The translations under genes and the position numbers were made by a program. Source: Anammoximicrobium sp964409865 (GTDB lineage: Bacteria > Planctomycetota > Planctomycetia > Pirellulales > Pirellulaceae). From it: 32,849 nt of DNA. The stretch is from NCBI GenBank assembly GCA_964409865.1, contig CAYPGE010000044.1, positions 1-32,849 of the forward strand. Direction: 5' to 3'. Positions 27,777 to 32,849 of this stretch are shown in pieces (the first letter of the stretch is position 1; every line of letters begins with the position of its first letter). The notes beneath the pieces were generated by a model. That model saw only the letters and a list, made by a program, of their open reading frames with translations. It ran no database searches and had not been told where the DNA came from.

Positions 27777-28185
27777 TCGAGATTGTTCGAGAACAAAGTA
27801 GCCATCACACTCCGTGTGATGATCGGCAAGAGACACTGGGCAGTCATTCCTCGAACGCTGCTTCGTTGCCCGATTCCTTGGTTTTCCTGCCCGCATTTTG
27901 AACAGGAGGAAACAGAGTCAACGGAGTGCCCACTCCTTCTCCGTTGTCTCTGTTTCCTCCTGTTCCATGATTTGGATTCACTCGGTTGTCTCCGCAGCCC
28001 GAGGCTGTGAAAAAAATGGGACCTGGCTCCGAGCTAGCACCGCGCCAATCCCTCGAAAAACAGGGGGCTGCGAGGTGCCTGTCCCAATTTTTTCACAGCC
28101 TCTCCGCGTTGCGCAATTCGGGCACGTGTGGTATCCTGAATCGTGTCCTCTGTCCGTTCACTTCAGGGATGCGAAAGGATCTGCC
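27777..28185. repeat. Spacer with three palindromic elements
   Basis: There is no gene in this stretch. A short palindrome at 27803-27821 (CATCACAC TCC GTGTGATG) is preceded by CAAAGTAGCCATCAC, which recurs at 32827-32841. A 27-base inverted repeat follows at 27900-27926 with 27939-27965 (one mismatch). A 22-base inverted repeat lies at 28001-28022 with 28081-28102 (one mismatch, GAGGCTGTG at the ends). Confidence 0.85.
28109..28137 (+). promoter_or_regulatory. Possible sigma-70-type promoter for the PQQ-like protein
   Basis: TTGCGC at 28109-28114 and TATCCT at 28132-28137 are 17 bases apart and 48 bases upstream of the ATG at 28186. Both boxes are imperfect, so support is modest. Confidence 0.35.
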
Positions 28186-29523
28186 ATGACTACGAACCTT
28201 GCGCGCCGGCTGATCGCGTTGTGCATGGTCTTCATCTTCGTCCAGACCTGTGTCGCGGACGACTGGCCGCAGTGGCTGGGGCCGAACCGGGACAGTGTCT
28301 GGCGGGAAACGGGGATCGTCGAACGGTTCTCGGAGGATGGGCCGCCGGTCCGCTGGCGGGCGCAGGTTGCCGGAGGCTACGCGGGACCGGCAGTGGCCGC
28401 CGGCCGAGTCTACGTCATGGACTATGTCACCACAGGCGACCGCGCGCCCGATCCCAACAGCCGCAGCAGGCTGCAGGGCCAGGAGCGGGTGCTCTGCTTC
28501 TCGGCCGCCAATGGGCAGTTGCTGTGGAAGCACCAGTACGATTGCCCGTACCAGATCTCCTTCCCCGCCGGCCCGCGCTGCACGCCGACGGTGGACGGCG
28601 ACCGCGTGTACACGCTGGGCGCCGAGGGGGACCTGCGGTGCCTGAAGACTGACGACGGCTCCCTGGTCTGGTCCCACAACTTTCCCCGTGATTACCAAGC
28701 TGCCACGCCCATGTGGGGCCACTGCGGACATCCGCTGGTCGATGGCGAGCGATTGCTCTGCGTGGTCGGCGGCGAGGGCCGTATCGCGATGGCCTTCGAC
28801 AAGCGCACGGGCAAGGAATTATGGCGCGCCCTGTCGGCCAAAGAGCAGGCTTACTGTCCGCCGACGATGATCGACGCCGGCGGCCAGCGGCAACTGGTGA
28901 TCTGGCACGCCGAAGCGATCAACGGTCTGGAGCCCGAAACGGGCCGGGTCGCCTGGTCCGTCCCCTTGGATGCCAACTATGCGATGGGAATTGCCACGCC
29001 GCGGCAGTTGGGGCAATACCTGTTCGCCGGTGGCATTGTCAACAAGTCGGTGCTCTTGCGGCTGGCATCGGATCAGGCTGCTCCCCAGGTGCTCTGGCGG
29101 GGAGCCAGAGGCAAGGGCATCGGCCCCGTGATGGTTACGCCGTTCCTGGAAGGTGACTATCTGTACGGCGTCGACGGCAAGGGGGAACTACGGTGTGTCA
29201 GGCTGGCGACGGGCGAGCAACTCTGGACCACCTATGCGGCGACGGCTCCGGACAATCGCCCGACGCACTCCGCCTGTGCCTTTCTGGTCAAGCACGGCGA
29301 CCGTTTCTTCCTGCCCAGCGAGACGGGCGAGCTGATCATCGCCCGGCTGACACCGGAGAAGTACGACGAGATCTGCCGAGTCAAGATCATCGAGCCGACG
29401 GGCGTCGCCTTTGGGCGGAGTGTGTGGTGGAGCCATCCGGCGTTCGCCCAGCAGTGCCTGTTCGCCCGCAACGACAAGGAACTGGTCTGTGTCTCGCTGG
29501 CGGCCGTCGAGACCCGCCAATGA
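28186..29523 (+). CDS. Exported PQQ-like beta-propeller protein
   Basis: The protein has 445 residues. I start at ATG 28186, with AAAGGA 7 bases upstream, because it gives a signal peptide (RRLIALCMVFIFVQTCVADD); the frame open from 27898 only adds repeat sequence. The mature chain begins DDWPQWLGPNRD, a standard start of planctomycete PQQ-like repeat proteins. Repeated blades follow, with motifs such as DGDRVYTLGAEGDLRCL, FDKRTGKELW and GDYLYGVDGKGELRCV. The fold is a seven- or eight-bladed propeller related to PQQ dehydrogenases and BamB. I see no dehydrogenase catalytic or quinone-binding set, so it is probably a binding or scaffold protein. It converges on the 258-residue membrane protein gene. 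Confidence 0.88.
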   Translation: MTTNLARRLIALCMVFIFVQTCVADDWPQWLGPNRDSVWRETGIVERFSEDGPPVRWRAQVAGGYAGPAVAAGRVYVMDYVTTGDRAPDPNSRSRLQGQERVLCFSAANGQLLWKHQYDCPYQISFPAGPRCTPTVDGDRVYTLGAEGDLRCLKTDDGSLVWSHNFPRDYQAATPMWGHCGHPLVDGERLLCVVGGEGRIAMAFDKRTGKELWRALSAKEQAYCPPTMIDAGGQRQLVIWHAEAINGLEPETGRVAWSVPLDANYAMGIATPRQLGQYLFAGGIVNKSVLLRLASDQAAPQVLWRGARGKGIGPVMVTPFLEGDYLYGVDGKGELRCVRLATGEQLWTTYAATAPDNRPTHSACAFLVKHGDRFFLPSETGELIIARLTPEKYDEICRVKIIEPTGVAFGRSVWWSHPAFAQQCLFARNDKELVCVSLAAVETRQ

Positions 29524-29575
29524 TCGGATGTGGCACTGCTTGCTTGCAGGCTGTCAGATGACACGTGAACGGCAA

Positions 29576-29624
29576 GGCGCTAGCCGCCGGTATTGCGGCT
29601 GATCCGGAACCGGCGGCTAGCGCC
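29576..29624. repeat. Perfect 16-bp inverted repeat between convergent genes
   Basis: The arms are 29576-29591 and 29609-29624 (GGCGCTAGCCGCCGGT and its reverse complement), with a 17-base loop. It lies between the convergent stop codons at 29523 and 29654, where it could end transcription from both sides. It also has the look of a dispersed planctomycete palindrome. Confidence 0.85.
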
Positions 29625-29653
29625 ATTCCGCTCACTCATTTCTCGAACGAGGC

Positions 29654-30430
29654 CTAGCGTGAACCGCGCCGCACCAGGATGCCCAGCAGGATCACGAAGA
29701 CGCCGTAGACCAGTAGCAGAGCGGCGGCCAGCTGGCTCAGTCGAAGCGTGTGAGAGATCGCCCGCGCGATCTCTTCGGGTTTCTGCACGTGGCCCGCGTC
29801 GAAGGCGATCGTCAGTTCGTGCATCGGAAACCAAGTGGCCGCCAGCACCGTCGAGAAGCCCATGACGCCAGCGGCGGACAGCCCGACGACGACGCGGGCG
29901 GCCACGCTGGACGGCACGCAGTGCGGGTTCCCTTTCAGGCTGCCGCAGGACAGCACCAGCAGCAGTACGGAACCGGCCAGCAGGCCCGCAAAGCCTACCC
30001 GCGCCGGGGCCAATGCGTACTCGATGGCCGCCGCCACTTCGTCCGGCTTGGGCGGCGATTCCGAGGCCGCGACCACGCGGAGCGACGCCAGCTCGCGGGA
30101 CGCTCCCATCCACAACCCAACGCCGCCGGCGGTACTGGCCGCGCCGCTGGCGATCAGCAGGATCAGCGCCAGCGAACTGAAAGCGGCCACGCGGGTCAGC
30201 TGCAGCAGGCCGATCAGCGCCGCCAGGGTCGCCGCGCCGAACAACAGGCTGTACACGGCCAGGCCTCCGCCGTGCTGCAACGACTCCGGCAAAGGATCGC
30301 CGGGGCGGAGGACGAGGGCGTCGCGGAACAGCAGCAACGGCGCGGCGCCCAGACGGACCACGCCGACGGCACCGGCCAAAGCCCCCAGGGAGCCGCCCAG
30401 AAACAGTTTGCCGGCCGCAGGGATCTCCAT
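29654..30430 (-). CDS. Integral membrane protein with internal duplication
   Basis: The protein has 258 residues from ATG 30430, with AGGAG 8 bases upstream. About six hydrophobic helices are visible (near residues 10-33, 57-78, 83-108, 145-163, 178-199, 232-252). Two segments, about 110-160 and 203-252, look like copies: each has a charged loop with KPDEVAAAIEYAL (128-140) or KPEEIARAISHTL (217-229), followed by a helix. The charged loops would lie on one side of the membrane. I do not recognise the family. The spacing of loop and helices slightly recalls MotA/TolQ-type proteins, but the diagnostic residues are not evident. The gene is divergent from the MFS gene and convergent with the PQQ-like gene. 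Confidence 0.75.
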   Translation of the reverse strand: MEIPAAGKLFLGGSLGALAGAVGVVRLGAAPLLLFRDALVLRPGDPLPESLQHGGGLAVYSLLFGAATLAALIGLLQLTRVAAFSSLALILLIASGAASTAGGVGLWMGASRELASLRVVAASESPPKPDEVAAAIEYALAPARVGFAGLLAGSVLLLVLSCGSLKGNPHCVPSSVAARVVVGLSAAGVMGFSTVLAATWFPMHELTIAFDAGHVQKPEEIARAISHTLRLSQLAAALLLVYGVFVILLGILVRRGSR

Positions 30431-30841
30431 CGGTGTGCTCCTGAAGACGGAAATGGAATGAGTCTGCTCTGCCGTGATTCTACCGAAACCCAACGGGGCA
30501 GTGGGAAGCGTCCGCTGCAAAGTGTAAAGTGCAACCCACAGGTTTGTAGCCGTAGCGGGTTCTGGTAGATTGGCGCAAACAGCAGACATGGAAGAGATTT
30601 GCGTGTACGAGTACGATACGAAGTCGGGCGAGAACGGATTGACCACGTGCTCTTGCACGTACTCGCACACTCGTATCTCTTCCGCTGCCAAGGCAGTAGG
30701 AAGAGATTAAGTGAAAGATTAGGTGAAAGATTAGGGTTTCAGGTTCCGGCGAAGCCGCTCAAGTTCAACGTGACTCCGAGGAAGCAAGCGCCTTGCACTC
30801 TTTCACTCTTGCCCTTTCTCACTTTTTCCCCTTGTTTTCCC
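30431..30841. other. Divergent spacer with imperfect palindrome; no gene seen
   Basis: An imperfect inverted repeat runs from about 30591 to 30682 (GGAAGAGAT at one end, ATCTCTTCC at the other, with GTACGAGTACG-type arms). GTGAAAGATTAGG occurs twice in tandem just downstream. An open frame crosses the region on the plus strand, but its residues come from the repeat. Promoters of both flanking genes must lie here; I could not identify them. Confidence 0.6.
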
Positions 30842-32521
30842 ATGCCGCCCTCGTCCCCCACCCGCGTCCGGTACTACGTCGTGGCCGTCAGCGCCTTGAT
30901 GGCCGTGCTGTTGTATCTGGACCGGTTCTGTATTTCCTTTGCCGAAGTCTTCATCAAGGAAGACTTGGGACTGACGGACGGCCAGGTCGGCTGGATGCTG
31001 AGCGCGTTTTTCTGGACGTACGCGTTGAGCCAGGTTCCCTCGGGCTGGCTGACGGACCGCTTCGGCCCGCGTGTCATGTTGACCAGTTACGTGCTGGCGT
31101 GGTCGCTGCTGACCGGCCTGACCGGCGCAGCGGCCGGCTTCGGGATGCTGATGCTGTTGCGGTTTGGATTCGGCATTGCCCAGGCCGGCGCGTATCCGGC
31201 AGGGGCGAGCATTATCGGCCGGTGGATGCCGCTATCGGCACGGGCCACGGCCAGCAGCATCGTGTCGGTCGGCGGACGGATGGGCGGCTGGCTGGCGCTG
31301 TTTGCCAGCGGTCCGCTGATCGTGTGGCTGACGCCGACGGCGACGCCCGCCACGCTCCGGCCGCGGGATCTGCTGGACGTGCCGCGGTTTTGTCGCGAGC
31401 TGTCGGCTCAAGACGGCGACGCGAATGCGGCGGCCGTCAACGCCAAGATTCTGAACGCCTTGCCGGCCGGGACGCGGTCGCAGGTCACAGCTCGTGGGGC
31501 CGGACGTCTTGACGTCGAGCAACTCGTGGCGAACCTGAACGGCGTCCTGTCGCGGCGTGGATTCTTCAGCAGCGCCGACGTGGCGTCGTTACCGCTGGAG
31601 CGGGAAGCCAAAAAGCTGTTGGTCCCTCGGCCTGAGGACTTGGCCGACCGCCAGGTTCAGCGGCTGAACCGCCTGATCCTCGAAGCCGCCCATCGCGACA
31701 CCGTGCGGAAGCTGTACGGCGCGGGCTGGCGTCCGATGATGTTCGTCTACGGCTGCCTGGGACTAGCGGTGGCAGCGCTGGTCTGGCGGACTTGCCGCAA
31801 CCATCCTTCGGATCACCCCGGCGTAAACGAGGCGGAGTTGTCGCTGATCCAGGGCCGCTCACCAGTGGGTCCACCGCCGGGGCAAGACAAGGGGACTTCC
31901 AGCGCGGTGGCGTCCGTGGGTCGCCTGGCCGCCAGCCGCAGTCTGTGGCTGCTCTCCGCCTCGCAGTTCTTCACCAACGTCGGCTGGGTGTTCATCGTGA
32001 CGTGGGCCCCCCGCTATTTTCAGAGTGTCCACCAGTTGCCGGTCGAGGAGCGGGCGCTGCTGGTTTCGATTCCGCCGTTGGTCGGCTGGTTCGGCACCGT
32101 GCTGGGCGGCCTGTGGACGGATTACCTGATGCGGACGGTGGGCCTGCGCTGGAGCCGGGCCTTGCCGATCGGCCTGTCGCGGCTGTTGGCCGTGTTGGCC
32201 TATCTGGGTTTTTTGTTCGATCCCTCGCCGTGGACCGCGGTGGTGCTGTTTTCACTGGTGGCGTTCCTGACCGATTGGAGCCAGGGGACGGTGTGGGCGT
32301 TCTGCCAGGACGTCGGCGGCAAGTATGTCGCGTCCGTCTTGGGCTGGGCCAACATGTGGGGCAACTTCGGCGCGGCCGTCACGCCGCCGCTGCTGATCTG
32401 GATCATCGGCCCCAGCCAAAACTGGGTGGCTGCGTTCCTGGCCTGCGCCGCCGCCTTTCTGCTGGCAGGGCTCACCGGCCTGGTCATCGATGCGAGGCAA
32501 AGGTTTTTACCCTCGGCATAG
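30842..32521 (+). CDS. MFS transporter, anion:cation symporter-like, with periplasmic insert
   Basis: The protein has 559 residues from ATG 30842; no clear ribosome-binding site precedes it, so the start is less certain than for its neighbours. The first half shows VRYYVVAVSALMAVLLYLDR, motif A-like GWLTDRFGPR (68-77) and AQAGAYPAGASIIGRWMP, all typical of the ACS (hexuronate/phthalate/phosphate) family. Residues about 165-292 are a hydrophilic insert between helices 5 and 6, on the extracytoplasmic side by the usual topology. It ends at GWRPMMFVYG, where the standard helix 6 resumes, followed by HPSDHPGVNEAE. Family members are usually 420-460 residues. The substrate is unknown; an organic anion such as a sugar acid is likely for the family. 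No catabolic neighbour helps. Confidence 0.88.
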   Translation: MPPSSPTRVRYYVVAVSALMAVLLYLDRFCISFAEVFIKEDLGLTDGQVGWMLSAFFWTYALSQVPSGWLTDRFGPRVMLTSYVLAWSLLTGLTGAAAGFGMLMLLRFGFGIAQAGAYPAGASIIGRWMPLSARATASSIVSVGGRMGGWLALFASGPLIVWLTPTATPATLRPRDLLDVPRFCRELSAQDGDANAAAVNAKILNALPAGTRSQVTARGAGRLDVEQLVANLNGVLSRRGFFSSADVASLPLEREAKKLLVPRPEDLADRQVQRLNRLILEAAHRDTVRKLYGAGWRPMMFVYGCLGLAVAALVWRTCRNHPSDHPGVNEAELSLIQGRSPVGPPPGQDKGTSSAVASVGRLAASRSLWLLSASQFFTNVGWVFIVTWAPRYFQSVHQLPVEERALLVSIPPLVGWFGTVLGGLWTDYLMRTVGLRWSRALPIGLSRLLAVLAYLGFLFDPSPWTAVVLFSLVAFLTDWSQGTVWAFCQDVGGKYVASVLGWANMWGNFGAAVTPPLLIWIIGPSQNWVAAFLACAAAFLLAGLTGLVIDARQRFLPSA

Positions 32522-32849
32522 ACGGACCCCGTGAATTCCTGCGTCAGGTTCCGATCACGCGCAGCCTGCGTTTCGGGTGTGCCCAACCCGGCCAGTCGTC
32601 GCCCGCGCGGGCGGGAACGAGTGCGGTCACGAGGCAGAACAGAGCGAGAACACGGCATCCCCACGAATTGCAACAAACGCCCTAAACCTCGCAGCTTGCC
32701 TGAGAAAAAGGATTTTGGCCGGAAAATCCTTCCCCGCCTGCCGTTTCGCGCGACGCAGGGTGAATCGAAGCGGCGCAGCGGTCGATAAGGCGGATAGGAT
32801 CGGCGAATCAATAACTGTCGCGATTTCAAAGTAGCCATCACGCTCCGCG
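32522..32849. other. Window end, no gene seen
   Basis: No supported gene follows the MFS stop codon. A repeat copy begins near the edge (CAAAGTAGCCATCAC at 32827-32841), the same 15 bases that precede a palindrome at 27794-27808. The element is cut by the window end. Confidence 0.5.

Noticed and set aside
32200..32841. Minus-strand frame at the window end
   Set aside because: It overlaps the MFS gene antisense, and the remainder has no domain or ribosome-binding site.

Overview
The window looks like part of a draft scaffold from a GC-rich planctomycete, probably Pirellulales-like. The reasons are an extracellular giant protein with a planctomycete-type N-terminal motif (QLEDRRLL), a stand-alone MtrH-like methyltransferase, Pro- and His-rich secreted proteins, and many kinds of palindromic intergenic repeats. 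Two runs of exactly 100 N mark scaffold gaps. No tRNA, rRNA, CRISPR array, transposase or phage gene was seen.

Layout. Positions 1-6000 hold an envelope and secretion block: a partial Pro-rich exported protein (minus), a BON-domain exported protein (plus), and a minus-strand pair made of a 1247-residue secretin with an enlarged array of N-domains followed by a lipoprotein gene. Positions 6086-6701 hold a small minus-strand pair, a 111-residue protein followed by a compact HNH nuclease. Positions 6770-23474 are, in my reading, one giant minus-strand gene of at least about 5,600 codons, broken only by the two assembly gaps. It encodes a secreted mosaic: reprolysin-like metallopeptidase, GEVED and Ig-like domains, a beta-rich region, a propeller-like segment, tandem cadherin-like/VCBS-like and PKD repeats, a non-repetitive island resembling a papain/C39-like cysteine peptidase, four cadherin-like domains, two malectin-like domains, and a C-terminal matrixin-like HELGH site interrupted by heptanucleotide repeats.

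Positions 24157-26763 carry an MtrH homologue and a TrpB2-type PLP enzyme on the minus strand. Positions 27372-29523 carry a small secreted His/Tyr/Pro-rich protein behind a good sigma-54-type promoter match, then an exported PQQ-like beta-propeller protein. Positions 29654-30430 encode a six-helix membrane protein with an internal duplication. Positions 30842-32521 encode an MFS transporter of the anion:cation symporter type with a roughly 125-residue insert between helices 5 and 6.

How the genes fit together. Most products are exported or in the envelope. The secretin and its lipoprotein neighbour could be an outer-membrane export machine, and the giant protein is the kind of cargo or surface structure such a machine might serve, but that link is inference from proximity only. 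The most unusual element is the giant protein, which appears to hold three different peptidase-like modules in one chain. Its two gap flanks can be reconciled with a single reading frame by simple arithmetic.
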